A DNA stretch of 64,000 nucleotides, taken from positions 1 to 64,000 of the forward strand of contig JAPOTR010000024.1 of NCBI GenBank assembly GCA_026709085.1, written 5' to 3'. The notes beneath the pieces were generated by a model. The model did not search any database and was not told the origin of the DNA. It worked only from the letters and a program-made list of their open reading frames with translations. A program made the translations under genes and the position numbers. The stretch is from Cyanobacteria bacterium MAG CAR3_bin_5 (GTDB lineage: Bacteria > Cyanobacteriota > Cyanobacteriia > PCC-6307 > Cyanobiaceae). Positions 1-8,517 of this stretch are shown piece by piece (within the stretch, counting starts at the first letter, position 1; each line of letters opens with the position of its first letter).

Positions 1-430
1 GCCCTCTTCTCCTGTTCTTCCTTGACGCTGGCGCTTCTATGATGGCGGCATCCAGATACTACCTTCCTTCAGCAGCAAACCTTCCTTGCCAGATCCTCGT
101 TGATCCTCTCAAACAGCTTCCTCCCCAGTCCATGACGCTCCAAGCTGATGCCACAAAAGCGACGCACACTCTCCACCTCATAGAGCATGTCCTCCATGGC
201 TGGATCGCTCAGATGTAGAACAGTTGCACCCAATGCACCCGCATGGGCTCTAAGGGGTAGGGCGCTCTACCCTTGTCTCCACAGGGGGAGGAGGGCTGGA
301 TCTCCTCTAACAGCATGGACCACGGGATCAGTACCTCCATCCTCTCAAGGAATCTCTCTCGCCGCCTCTTCCGCTTCTTGTTCTCGTACTCCACCTCAGC
401 AACGCTCCTCTCCTTCCTTCCATGACACAC
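1..430 (-). pseudogene. IS5-group transposase remnant
   Basis: The minus-strand reading is colinear with the intact transposase at 6453-7400: it has the RRERFLERMEVL and PYPLE stretches near the N-terminus, then DPAMEDMLYE and LERHGLG. It is interrupted by a stop after QLFYI, lacks roughly 17 residues between the GI and LERHGLG stretches, and shifts frame before the first catalytic Asp region. It cannot make an active enzyme. Confidence 0.8.
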
Positions 431-483
431 ACAATCGCAAACTGCCTCTATCCTAACACAAACGCCTTTTCAGAGGTTCCTTA
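1..483 (-). mobile_element. IS5-family element, degraded, one end present
   Basis: The right border carries the terminal sequence TTCAGAGGTTCC followed by TTA (469-483), the same end that closes the intact IS at 6381-7569. Inside lies a broken transposase on the minus strand. The other end lies outside the window. The four bases just beyond the end, TTAG, fit the YTAR target preference known for the IS5 group. The copy looks old and immobile. Confidence 0.75.
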
Positions 484-1445
484 GAGAGTTAAAGTTGTAA
501 TCATCACGCAACAGAAGACAAAACGTGAGACTATCACATCAGATTTGTGCAAGCACTTACGGATTTACTAAGAAAACTGACACAAAGAAAGACGGGACAG
601 TTGTTGTCATGCTATTATTCTGCACAGAATAATTGAGAGATACAGAACAAGGTAGAATAATATATAGCGAATTACTTCAATAGTCATTTTGTCAATAGTC
701 AAAGAGCATGTACGGTCGTGGATGCTGTCGATTAAGCGTTCAACACCCAACCGCCTTCACACAGCTTGTAATTTCCATGCCTGTTGCGGGGAGTGGTCAT
801 GTGCCAGGATCGCTTCACCACCCTCAAGCAGAGGTTGAACGGATGGCCAAGGAACCGAACGACCCAAGCCTGTTTCCGTGGGGTTTTCCACGTGGTCTGG
901 CGCCACAAGCCTCGCCTGAAGCTCGCTTGCCGCCCCTTCGCAGCCGGCCATCCGCCAAGAACACAAGTGGCCAAGGCGGATGGGGCTAAGCGAGAAGATC
1001 AGTGACGGCAATTGCCTGATGGCAAAGTGGATGCTGGCAAGACCCTATCCCTACCCTTCCAGAGCACAGACCGCTCATTGGTCAGTTCGCCACGCAACAG
1101 ATCCCTGGCTTTGCAGTCTCCATGAGCTGGGCAGTGGCGAGTCCAGCGGCTATGCACTCACCACAACCCGCCTTGGACCCAATCCCAAGCTGTTGAGTGG
1201 AGGGGAGCAGCGTCCCACTCGTCAGTGTTCAGAGCCATTGCTGCCGTGACATCACCACCCCCCGGCCTTATTACGGCTGAGGCGGGGAAGATGGTTTCCG
1301 GTTTAATCCTGTGGCGGGCAAATGACTTTCACTGGTGGGATGGCCAAAGAATCATTCTCATCAAGAATCTGCATATGGGTTTCAATTCTTTGGTTACATG
1401 ACGAGATGAGAACATTGCGAAAATCGAGGATTGATCTTGCCAGAC
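484..1445. other. gene-poor stretch, no recognised feature
   Basis: About 960 bp lie between two transposase remnants. Bases 480-700 are clearly AT-rich compared with the rest of the window, which suggests foreign or decayed DNA. The short open frames at 708-1250 overlap each other on both strands and none shows a domain I recognise. I see no tRNA, repeat array or convincing promoter here. Confidence 0.5.
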
Positions 1446-1990
1446 TCAACCAGGGACCTCACCCCAGACCCCACGAGGGACTTGCCCTGGTGGGGTCTGC
1501 GCCAGGGCCGGGATCGACAACACGCCGGCCACCATGGCGACGACAACAACGGCATGGGCTTTGAGCAGCGTCAGTCCTTGCTCTGCCAGGCGCCCCTTGA
1601 TGATCTCAACAACACCGTGCCCGGTCCGTGACGTTCCAGCAGCTGACGGACGGGGTCGCCGCCGCTCTGTCGCGACGGATACCGGTAAAGCGCCCCACGT
1701 TCTCCACCAACACCATCCTCCATCGCTGATCGCTGAGGTTGTAGGACAGGTAGACGCAATGCACCCGCAGCTCGACCCCAACGGGTACGACTCGCCCCTT
1801 GCCGGCTTGCGGACCCTACGGCTTGATCGCTCCGCCAGCTTCTCCCACGGTATCAGATCGCATCCTTCCAGAACAGATCTGGCCCCGCCTTGTCCTTCTT
1901 GCTCTCCTACTCAAGCTCCACAAAACTCCAACCATCCCCTCTCCCCTAACACACCACACCCCCAACGGGCTCGCTCAGAGATGCCTTAAG
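1446..1990 (-). pseudogene. second IS5-group transposase remnant, frameshifted
   Basis: Read on the minus strand through several frames, this stretch follows the intact transposase at 6453-7400: GISER near 1980, a PWEKL-like stretch, then LRVHC, SYNLSD, GRFTGIR, LLERHGPGTVL and the start of the LTEAGL-like region near 1450. Several frameshifts and at least one stop separate these pieces. No terminal repeat is recognisable. It is more diverged than the copy at the window edge. Confidence 0.65.
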
Positions 1991-2021
1991 GTGTCCTGAT
2001 GTTCCCATCAACCATGGCGCC

Positions 2022-2606
2022 ATGGTTTCCAGTACGCCAACAAGTCAGTCTGATGGCCAGGCTCCGCCAACGGCAACTCCACCAGGACGGGACACCACAT
2101 GGCGTCAATGGTTGGAGCCCATGGTGGTGGTCACCCTGCTTTCTGCAGTGCTGGTGATCCTGGTCAGTGTGGGATCGGCAGGGTTCCAGGCATTGAAGAG
2201 TGACATCAGCAACCTGAAGAGCGATATGGTGGCCAGTGAGACCAGACAGCGGGAAGATATGAAAGACCTCAGAGCGGATTTCAAGGAATATGTTGGCGAG
2301 ATCAGGGCGGACAATGCCGACATCAAGACGGATATTGCCGTTCTCAAGGCGGACAATGCCGACATCAAAGCGGATATTGCCGTTCTCAAGGCGGACAATG
2401 CCGACATCAAGACGGATATTGCCAGCCTTAAGGGCGATGTTGCCGTTCTCAAGGGGGATAATGCCGACGTCAAGACGGATATTGCTGTTCTCAAGGGGGA
2501 TGTCGCCGGCCTTAAGGGGGATGTTGCCGACATCAAGGGGGAGATCAGGGCGTTGAACGGCAAGATGGATCGGCTGCTGGAAGGCTTCCTGGCGGCCAGG
2601 TCTTGA
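2022..2606 (+). CDS. membrane-anchored heptad-repeat coiled-coil protein
   Basis: This 194-residue protein has a low-complexity N-terminus (about 1-30), one hydrophobic segment (about 33-55, VVVTLLSAVLVILVSVGSAGF) and a long heptad-repeat tail. Units alternate between ADNADIK and TDIAVLK types, continue as GDVAVLK/GDVADIK variants and end in KMDRLLEGF. At DNA level the units are 21 bp and pair into near-identical 42-bp repeats (about 2305-2545). The repeat predicts a parallel coiled coil exposed on one side of the membrane. The RQRE-M-RAD and MDRLLE blocks are shared with the 79-residue protein at 47653-47892. Function is unknown; a scaffold or spacer role is inference. ATG start at 2022. Confidence 0.75.
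   Translation: MVSSTPTSQSDGQAPPTATPPGRDTTWRQWLEPMVVVTLLSAVLVILVSVGSAGFQALKSDISNLKSDMVASETRQREDMKDLRADFKEYVGEIRADNADIKTDIAVLKADNADIKADIAVLKADNADIKTDIASLKGDVAVLKGDNADVKTDIAVLKGDVAGLKGDVADIKGEIRALNGKMDRLLEGFLAARS
2305..2545 (+). repeat. in-frame 21/42-bp tandem repeat inside the coiled-coil gene
   Basis: Three nearly exact 42-bp copies begin with GCGGACAATGCCGACATCAA and are followed by five or six 21-bp units that keep the GA(T/C)-(T/A)T(T/C)GCC and CTCAAG/CTTAAG cores. Each 21-bp unit is one heptad, so copy-number change keeps the frame and lengthens the coiled coil by whole heptads. Confidence 0.85.
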
Positions 2607-2667
2607 ATTGTCCGTCTTCCCCGCCGTCCCTTGCCGGTTGGGCCATGGATTCTGCCAAGCTGGTCTG

Positions 2668-3324
2668 ATGCCCCTCCGACTCCCTGAATCCGCCCCCCTG
2701 CCGTCCCCGTCCCGTGCTGCGGCGTTATTGGAGGTGCCGGTGGCCCGGTTGCGGCCCACTCAGATGTGTGTGGGTTTGGCCGAGGTGCGGCAACGGGTGC
2801 GGGAGTTCAAGGATGAGTCCTTGAAGGAGCGGCGCGCCTATCTCAAGCGCAAGCCGGTTCCTCTGGTGCGCAACGGCGCCGGTCATTTGTGGATGGTGGA
2901 TCGCCACCACCGTCTCCGCGCCCTGCTGCAGATGGATCCGGAGGCCACCGCCTTTGGCTACGTGGCCTTGGAGGTGGCCGCAACAGAGAACCGCCTCACC
3001 CTCCAGACACTCCGGCAGCGGGGCTGGCTCTATCTCTACAACCGCCGTGGCCACGGCCCCTTTCCGCCGGAGCACTTGCCGCAGCAGGTGAGCACGTTAC
3101 AGGACGACGCCTACCGCAGCCTGGTGTGGCGTCTCAAACGGGAGGGTTACATTGCCGCGGCCCCGTTGGCGCCCTTCCATGAATTTCGTTGGGGGGCCTG
3201 GTTGCGCCGTTGTTCCCTGCCGGCGTTTCATTCCCTTTACCTGGAGCCCGCCCTGCCCACGGCCCGACGTCTGGTGTGCTCCCCGGCCGCTTCAGTCCTG
3301 GCGGGATGGCAGGGGCGCCATTGA
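2668..3324 (+). CDS. ParB-like domain protein
   Basis: This 218-residue protein contains a ParB/sulfiredoxin-like fold: LRPTQMCVGLAEV early, the linker VREFKDESLKERRAYLKRKPVPLV, and the WMVDRHHRLRAL motif where ParB-type nucleases carry their conserved Arg. This matches the family usually called putative ParB-like nuclease (PF08857). The C-terminal half (LQDDAYRSLVWRLKREGY) also belongs to that family. It is unlikely to be the chromosome-partitioning ParB because there is no HTH domain and no parA beside it. I chose the ATG at 2668; a TTG at 2608 would add 20 residues of no clear character. Confidence 0.75.
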   Translation: MPLRLPESAPLPSPSRAAALLEVPVARLRPTQMCVGLAEVRQRVREFKDESLKERRAYLKRKPVPLVRNGAGHLWMVDRHHRLRALLQMDPEATAFGYVALEVAATENRLTLQTLRQRGWLYLYNRRGHGPFPPEHLPQQVSTLQDDAYRSLVWRLKREGYIAAAPLAPFHEFRWGAWLRRCSLPAFHSLYLEPALPTARRLVCSPAASVLAGWQGRH

Positions 3325-4176
3325 AGGCGGCACAGGGTCCAGGGGCGGCGCCGGGAGACGCCATGAACTACTGTACACCACCGTAGTGTCCCCGTCCTGC
3401 CCCTTCAGCCGCAGGCCGCCGCTTGGGGTGAGGCCCACCACGTGTACGGGGGCGCCCGTGGGGCCTGGCAGCGGACCTGGGGGCAGCCAAAGCCGGGCCT
3501 GGCAGGCCTGCGCCAGGGCGTCCGGCTGCTCCAGCAACACCATGGCCCGCTCACAGGCCAACAAGGCTGCCGCCTGTGCCCGGGGCAGGGACGGAGTGCG
3601 CGTCCCCAGATGTTGCCGCAGGGCCACAGCGCCGGCAGGGACGGCATTGGCCACGTTCAACCCCAACCCCAGGCCCAGTTGCCGGGGGACGCCGCCCCGC
3701 AGTTGACGGTGAATCAGCAACCCGGCCAGCTTGCGCTCCCCCAGCAGAACATCGTTGGGCCATTTGAAGGTAACAGTCAATCCCAGCCTTTCCAGCCACT
3801 CCATCACCGCCACCGCCACCGCCAACCCCAGCCCCTCCGTCTGCAACCGTGTCGCCGCCACGGATCTGGGCAGGGGCCATGCGGCGCTGAGCCACACCCC
3901 GCCCGGCGGCGCCCGCCAGGGGCGGCCCCACTGCCCCCGACCATAGCGCTGCTGGCGGGCCACCACCCCGCAGGCGCCGTTGTGGCCGCCCCCATGTCGG
4001 GTCCACCGTTGCGCGAGGGACTCGGTGCTGGCGCAGGTGCTCACCACCCGCAATCGCCACGGCCAGGTGGCCCCCTGCACCCGCAGAGCAGCCGCAATGG
4101 CGCCGCAGCCCAACAGGGGATAGCGGCTCGCCATGACGGCAGCCTGGCGGCGGGTCGCCGTTGTCTGTGGCGCCAT
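3292..4176 (-). CDS. birA: biotin--[acetyl-CoA-carboxylase] ligase
   Basis: Biotin-protein ligase activates biotin to biotinyl-AMP and transfers it to the carrier protein of acetyl-CoA carboxylase. Visible family features are ASTESLA (substrate loop), the biotin-binding region YGRGQWGRPWRAPPGGVWLS with the GRG(Q)xxRxW signature, and KWPNDVLLGERKLAGLL with the catalytic Lys. There is no N-terminal HTH, so this is the monofunctional type usual in cyanobacteria. The product is 294 residues from the ATG at 4176, six bases after the upstream aminotransferase stop; an ATG at 4134 is a shorter option. The reading frame runs open to 4683, but that part is antisense to the aminotransferase. A biotin transporter gene (18674-19240) also lies in this window. 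Confidence 0.85.
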   Translation of the reverse strand: MAPQTTATRRQAAVMASRYPLLGCGAIAAALRVQGATWPWRLRVVSTCASTESLAQRWTRHGGGHNGACGVVARQQRYGRGQWGRPWRAPPGGVWLSAAWPLPRSVAATRLQTEGLGLAVAVAVMEWLERLGLTVTFKWPNDVLLGERKLAGLLIHRQLRGGVPRQLGLGLGLNVANAVPAGAVALRQHLGTRTPSLPRAQAAALLACERAMVLLEQPDALAQACQARLWLPPGPLPGPTGAPVHVVGLTPSGGLRLKGQDGDTTVVYSSSWRLPAPPLDPVPPSMAPLPSRQD

Positions 4177-4181
4177 GGGGG

Positions 4182-5411
4182 TCAGAGGGTCTTGAGCCAG
4201 GTCCCCACCCGCTGCGCCGCCTCCGTCAAGCGGGGTTCTTCCGCCACCAGGGCCATGCGCACATGGTCCTGTCCCCCCAACCCGAAACCACTGCCGGGAG
4301 TAAGGGCCACCCCCGTGTCCCGCACCAGCTTGAGACAGAAGGACAGGCTGTCCATGGGGACCGCGGCGCCGGGCAGGCGATCCCAGAGATAGAGGGCCAT
4401 GGGGCGAGGAGCCATGGGCCAGCCTGCAGTGGCCAGGGCCTGCGCCATGTGGTCCCGGCGGCGACGGTAGAGGCTGCGCAGCCGGGCCGGCCAATCCGCC
4501 AATTCGTCCAGGGCCACCATGGCCCCCGCCTGGATGGCCAGGGATTGATTGAAATCGATCCACCCCTTCACCTGTTTGAGGGCCCGGATCAGGGGCGCTG
4601 CCCCCACCGCAAAGGCAATGCGGAATCCACCCATGCACCAGCTTTTGGAAAAGGAGAAAAATTCGATACCCCGCTCCTGCCAACCCGGCGAACGGAGCAG
4701 ACAGGGGGCCTCCCCCTCCAGGGCCAGGTCCACGTAGGGATTGTCGTGGGCGATCAGGATGTCATGGCGGCTGGCCATGGCCATGGCTTCGTCCAGCCAG
4801 TCCTGCTCCCCCACGGTGGCGGTGGGGTTGTGGGGAAAGCCGAACACCATCAGCCGCAAGGATTCCCGCTCCCCATGGCTGAGGGAGGCAAAGGGGGGGC
4901 GCCAGCCGTCCTCCGGGCGCAGGGGCAGCCGTTGGATCCGGGCGGAGGCCAGTTGCAGACCACCGAGATGGGAGGGGTAGCCGGGATCCAGGAGCAGGGC
5001 GTGGTCACCGGGCTCCAGCACCGCCAGGGGGAAATGGGCCGTGCCTTCCTGGGAACCCACCAGCAGCAGCACCTGGGTGTCCGGGTCCGGGGCCACGGCA
5101 AAGCGGCGCCGGACCCAGGCGGCCACGCTCACCCGCAAGGGACGAGTGGCGGCATGGAGGCAATAGGCGGCGCTGGAGTGCTGCCCCAGCGTCCGGGCCA
5201 TGGCGGCCGTCACCTGGGGCGGGGGCGGCTGGTCGGTACACCCCAGGGAAAGATCAATCAGGCGGTGGCCGTGGTGACGGCGGGCCTCCGCCTTGGCCCG
5301 ATCCATGGCGCTGAACACGTCGCTGCGCCCGCCAAAGCGGCGCGCCAAAGCGGACGGCGGTTGGGTCGCTGCGGGAGACCGGCCAGGGAATCGGGGCTCA
5401 GAGATGGGCAT
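4182..5411 (-). CDS. class I/II aminotransferase
   Basis: A PLP-dependent aminotransferase of 409 residues. Marks of the fold are DLSLGCTDQPPP near the N-terminus, SQEGTAHFPLAVLEPGD, DPGYPSH, the FGFPHNPTATVG motif that contacts PLP, HDNPYVDL with the PLP Asp, and FSFSKSW with the Schiff-base Lys. The C-terminal LTPGSGFGLGG and RMAL stretches supply the substrate-binding Arg. It is closest in style to the LL-diaminopimelate/N-succinyl-DAP group, but the substrate cannot be fixed from sequence. The ATG at 5411 overlaps the thioredoxin stop by 14 bases, so the trx-aminotransferase-birA genes probably form one transcript. Confidence 0.85.
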   Translation of the reverse strand: MPISEPRFPGRSPAATQPPSALARRFGGRSDVFSAMDRAKAEARRHHGHRLIDLSLGCTDQPPPPQVTAAMARTLGQHSSAAYCLHAATRPLRVSVAAWVRRRFAVAPDPDTQVLLLVGSQEGTAHFPLAVLEPGDHALLLDPGYPSHLGGLQLASARIQRLPLRPEDGWRPPFASLSHGERESLRLMVFGFPHNPTATVGEQDWLDEAMAMASRHDILIAHDNPYVDLALEGEAPCLLRSPGWQERGIEFFSFSKSWCMGGFRIAFAVGAAPLIRALKQVKGWIDFNQSLAIQAGAMVALDELADWPARLRSLYRRRRDHMAQALATAGWPMAPRPMALYLWDRLPGAAVPMDSLSFCLKLVRDTGVALTPGSGFGLGGQDHVRMALVAEEPRLTEAAQRVGTWLKTL

Positions 5412-5778
5412 CCAGAAAGGCCTTGAGCTGCTTTTGGGAGAGGGCGCCTTCATGGCGAGCAATCACCTCCCCCCCACGGAACACCACCAGAGAGGGAATT
5501 CCCTGAACCTTGTATTGATCTCGCGTCACGGGATTGGGATCCACCTCCATCTTCATCACCAGCAACCCGTCCCCATAGGCGCCGTCCGCCCAGTCCATCA
5601 AAGGCGCCATCAGGCGGCACGGCCCACACCACGGGGCCCAGAAATCCACCAGCACCGGCAGATCGGCACGGAGGACGGCGGCCTCAAATTCCCCATCGGT
5701 GACATCCTTGACGGCCACGGCATGTTGGCAGGTCCCGGGATTGTAGGCCAAGCCGGGGGCATCACCAGGGCAAGGCAT
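5398..5778 (-). CDS. thioredoxin
   Basis: A thioredoxin-fold disulfide reductase of 126 residues with the WCGPC redox centre at residues 50-54, preceded by VLVDFWAP. The cis-proline loop is GIPSLVVFRGG, and the C-terminal helix is typical. I prefer the ATG at 5778; the open frame extends to 5898 but adds no thioredoxin sequence. Cyanobacteria have several thioredoxins, so I give no trx letter. It overlaps the aminotransferase start, which suggests co-transcription. Confidence 0.85.
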   Translation of the reverse strand: MPCPGDAPGLAYNPGTCQHAVAVKDVTDGEFEAAVLRADLPVLVDFWAPWCGPCRLMAPLMDWADGAYGDGLLVMKMEVDPNPVTRDQYKVQGIPSLVVFRGGEVIARHEGALSQKQLKAFLDAHL

Positions 5779-6054
5779 CTTCAGGGAAGGGGGGGCTGGT
5801 GCATCCCTCAGCGGCAGGAAGTCAACGCGGCGCGCCCGCCAGGATCCTGGCGTAGACACATCTCCAAGGTATGTTACATTATTTATTACGGATCGCAACC
5901 TTCTTCACGCACAAGCAGGGACAGTCTGATCCCTTCCCGTAGTCTCTGTCATGGCGTGACATCCTTGGTGGTTCCAGCTATCGGTTGGGTGGTTTGAGTT
6001 ATCCGGAGATTACACCACCTTCAAGTTCCACTAAATTTGAGGCACAGCCCTTCT

Positions 6055-6380
6055 ATGACCACTCCACCACTTAACGGGTCACAGACTGCATTCTGCGAAG
6101 CGCCAATAGGAAATATTCGCTTGCTAGCCCCGGCAGGATATGGCAAAACGTTGTCTATTTTACATCGTTGTCTACACTTGGCCCACTCTCCTAAAGGAGG
6201 TCGACCGCGATTCCTCATCGTTGCTTTTACCCGGGCAGCCAGGGATGAATTGCAGCTCCGGCTGAACAAGGACGATCAATTCGAGATGCTTAAAGATACT
6301 ACAGACATTGCAACTTTGAATTCCTGGGGATTCCGCCGCATCAAAACAGCAGCATTCAGTCCACGACTAATTACCACTAA
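6055..6380 (+). pseudogene. UvrD/Rep-type helicase, N-terminal stump cut by IS
   Basis: The frame starting MTTPPLNGSQTAF holds the Q-motif-like start, a Walker A motif APAGYGKT and motif Ia (VAFTRAARDEL) of superfamily 1 UvrD-like helicases, then TLNSWGFRRI. It is broken at about residue 109, where the IS5-family element begins (6381), and the frame runs a few codons into the IS. Nothing resembling the remaining 500 or more residues appears past the IS, so the insertion was accompanied or followed by deletion. Non-functional. Confidence 0.75.
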
Positions 6381-7569
6381 GGCACCTCTGAAGAAGTGAT
6401 GGGGGTGTTAGGATGGAGTGAGAGACTGAGATCTGGAAGGAGGCCCGCTGGCATGGAGGGGATTGAGAGGAGCTTTGCGGACCTTGAGTACGAGAGCAAG
6501 AAGGGCAAGACGCGCCGTGAGAGGTTTCTGGAGCGGATGGAGGTACTGGCGCCTTGGGAGAAGCTGTTGGAGCAGATCAGGCCCTACTACCCCACTGCTG
6601 GCAAGGGGAGAGTGCCCTATCCGTTGGAGGGGATGCTGCGGGTGCATTGTGTCCAACTCTTCTACAACGTCAGCGATCCGGCTATGGAGGACATGCTCTA
6701 CGAGATTGAGAGCGTGCGCCGCTTTACCGGCATCCGCCTGGAGAAGGCGCTGGACAAGACAACGATCCTCACCTTCCGCCATCTGTTGGAGCGTCATGGC
6801 CTGGGCAAGGTGCTGTTCGAGACCATCAAGGAGCATCTGACAGAAGCGGGTCTGGTGCTGAAGGAAGGAACGATCATGGATGCCGGCATCAGCGCGTCGC
6901 CGGCATCGAGAAAGAACCGGAAAAGAGCACGTGATCCTGAGATAAAGCAGACCAGGAAGGGAAACCAGTGGCGCTTCGGCATGAAGCTGCATATTGGAGT
7001 GGATGATCAAACAGGTGTGGCCCATAGTTTGGCGACCACTGCCAACGTGCATGACCTGGCGCCGTCAGAGGAGTTGCTGCACGGAGAGGAAGAGCGTGTC
7101 TGGGGAGATGCCGGGTATCAGGGGATTGAGAAGGGTGAAGAGCATAAGGATCGGCAAGTGGCCTGGCACGTTGCCATGAGGCCAGGCCAACGGAGGAAGC
7201 TGGCCAGAGAGCCAGTGGAGAAGCTGATGGAAGAATGCAAGTCCAGTGTGAGGGCCAAGGTGGAACATCTATTTTTCTATGTGAAGCAGATGTTTGGCTA
7301 TAAAAATACCCGCTACCGATGCCTAGCGAAGAACGAGAATCAGTTGGCGCTGCTGCTTGGATTTGCCAACTTACTGCGTGGGGAGTCTTGTCTGGTGTGA
7401 GTCCCATGGGATCCGTGTGTCTGGTTACGATCAATCAGACACAAGCTCAATCCTTGAGCCTGTGTCTGACCCCGTTTTTGGCCAGTTTTCCAGTTTTGAC
7501 TGGCTTAGCCCGCCTATGGCCATGCAAATCCTGTATGGCCCGCTTTTGAAGCCCAATTCAGAGGTTCCT
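6381..7569 (+). mobile_element. IS5-family insertion sequence, apparently intact
   Basis: A 1189-bp element is bounded by imperfect terminal inverted repeats: GGCACCTCTGAA (6381-6392) and TTCAGAGGTTCC (7558-7569), extended by TAA/TTA on the outside. It carries one full-length transposase. The left flank CTAA fits the IS5-group target YTAR, but the right flank TTAT is not a matching duplication, so the two flanks probably no longer belong together. Related remnants lie at 1-483 and 1446-1990. Confidence 0.85.
6453..7400 (+). CDS. IS5-group transposase
   Basis: A DDE transposase of 315 residues from the ATG at 6453. It is colinear with IS5-group enzymes: EYESKKGKTRRERFLERM, MLRVHCVQLFYNVSDPAMED, then the catalytic residues in DAGISASPASRKN (first Asp), WGDAGYQGIEK (second Asp) and RAKVEHLFFYVKQMFG (Glu). 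QTRKGNQWRFGMKLHIGVD and LAKNENQLALLLGFANL are also characteristic. The full length and preserved triad suggest it may still be active. An upstream in-frame start at 6396 lies within the IS end region and is less likely. Confidence 0.9.
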   Translation: MEGIERSFADLEYESKKGKTRRERFLERMEVLAPWEKLLEQIRPYYPTAGKGRVPYPLEGMLRVHCVQLFYNVSDPAMEDMLYEIESVRRFTGIRLEKALDKTTILTFRHLLERHGLGKVLFETIKEHLTEAGLVLKEGTIMDAGISASPASRKNRKRARDPEIKQTRKGNQWRFGMKLHIGVDDQTGVAHSLATTANVHDLAPSEELLHGEEERVWGDAGYQGIEKGEEHKDRQVAWHVAMRPGQRRKLAREPVEKLMEECKSSVRAKVEHLFFYVKQMFGYKNTRYRCLAKNENQLALLLGFANLLRGESCLV

Positions 7570-7584
7570 TATGAGATTGGGGGA

Positions 7585-8394
7585 TTAGAGCTTGAATTGC
7601 AGGGTGTCGTAATCCTGCAGGCAGGAATCTTTTTTAATCAGGGCGCAATGGATATAAGCAGTGGCTTTTTCTAAAGTATTATGTACAGCTTCTTCAATAG
7701 GCGGGTCCACTTCCTTATTAGATTGACCTCCTTGAAAACTGACAATCCCTAAATTGACGGAACCGCCTCCTCCCTTTACTTCTGCGTGTGCAACTCCCCT
7801 GATGGTGGCTTCCCGTTTCACTTCTTGGGTCTGGGTATCTATAATTCTTATATTCATGCTAATAGCGGACTCCACCTTGCTACGTCCCCCTCTAACGCCA
7901 AAGATAAGGACTCTACCCCCACCGCTTTTGATTTCTTCCTTGGTTTCTTTATAGGAAGTGACTTCTGCTAATAGGGTATATTTAGAATTATCTGTTTTCC
8001 TAACAGATATATCCCCGGTTGCTGTAACCATTTTAGAAAGGAGACTGGTAAGCTGACGGGCTACCGTATCATTCCACCAGTAAATGGCGCCCCGTCTATC
8101 TTCAATTTCTACAGCGGATATTCCTCCGATAGAGATACCTTCAAACTGGGGAACCGTGACTTGGGGAATGGATACGGTAGGTTTTCCGAATAGGGACAAT
8201 CGGTCTGATCCCTGCTGATCCGGGGAAGCCCCTTGCTGACTTTCTTCCTGGCTGGCGTCCTGGTGGTCCTGGTCCTGCCCCTGACTGACCTCTTGGGACT
8301 GATCTGGGGAAGCCTCGTACTGGCCTAAAGAAGGTCCTATCCCCAGGGCAAGCAGAAAGGCCATGAGGAAGGAAGCCAGGAAAGGGAAGCGCAT
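7585..8394 (-). CDS. CsgG-family secreted protein
   Basis: This 269-residue protein has a signal peptide (MRFPFLASFLMAFLLALGIG, about 1-24), a Gln/Asp/Ser-rich linker (about 26-65) and a CsgG/curli-assembly-like domain: AVEIEDRRGAIYWWNDTVARQLTSLL, a Gly-rich segment GGGRVLIFGVRGGRSK, then SMNIRIIDTQTQEVKREATI. Such domains build outer-membrane secretion pores or related periplasmic lipoproteins. I see no Cys lipobox, so it may be secreted rather than lipidated. No curli subunit genes are nearby. I chose the ATG at 8394; the longer frame to 8694 lacks a plausible N-terminus. Confidence 0.7.
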   Translation of the reverse strand: MRFPFLASFLMAFLLALGIGPSLGQYEASPDQSQEVSQGQDQDHQDASQEESQQGASPDQQGSDRLSLFGKPTVSIPQVTVPQFEGISIGGISAVEIEDRRGAIYWWNDTVARQLTSLLSKMVTATGDISVRKTDNSKYTLLAEVTSYKETKEEIKSGGGRVLIFGVRGGRSKVESAISMNIRIIDTQTQEVKREATIRGVAHAEVKGGGGSVNLGIVSFQGGQSNKEVDPPIEEAVHNTLEKATAYIHCALIKKDSCLQDYDTLQFKL

Positions 8395-8517
8395 AGGGCC
8401 AAGGGGAAAACACAAGGTGTTATGGCAGAAAGTTGTCTTGTGGCCAGGAGAACGGGTAAATGTTAAGAAAGAAAACAGTATGCGGGAAGGAGGACCCTGC
8501 TTGAGGATTCCTTTCTG

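Noticed and set aside
2305-2545. Possible CRISPR array (regular 42-bp repeats)
   Set aside because: There are no unique spacers between repeats, the units are contiguous, in frame and encode heptads; no cas genes are in the window.
1986-2759. 257-codon minus-strand ORF rich in DIRLDVGIVRLENGNI-type repeats
   Set aside because: It is the antisense of the heptad-repeat gene at 2022-2606; the repeats mirror that gene and the plus-strand protein has a membrane segment and clean heptads.
6396-6452. Longer start for the IS transposase (19 extra residues)
   Set aside because: That part lies in the IS terminal region and does not resemble IS5-group N-termini, while ATG 6453 starts directly before the conserved sequence.
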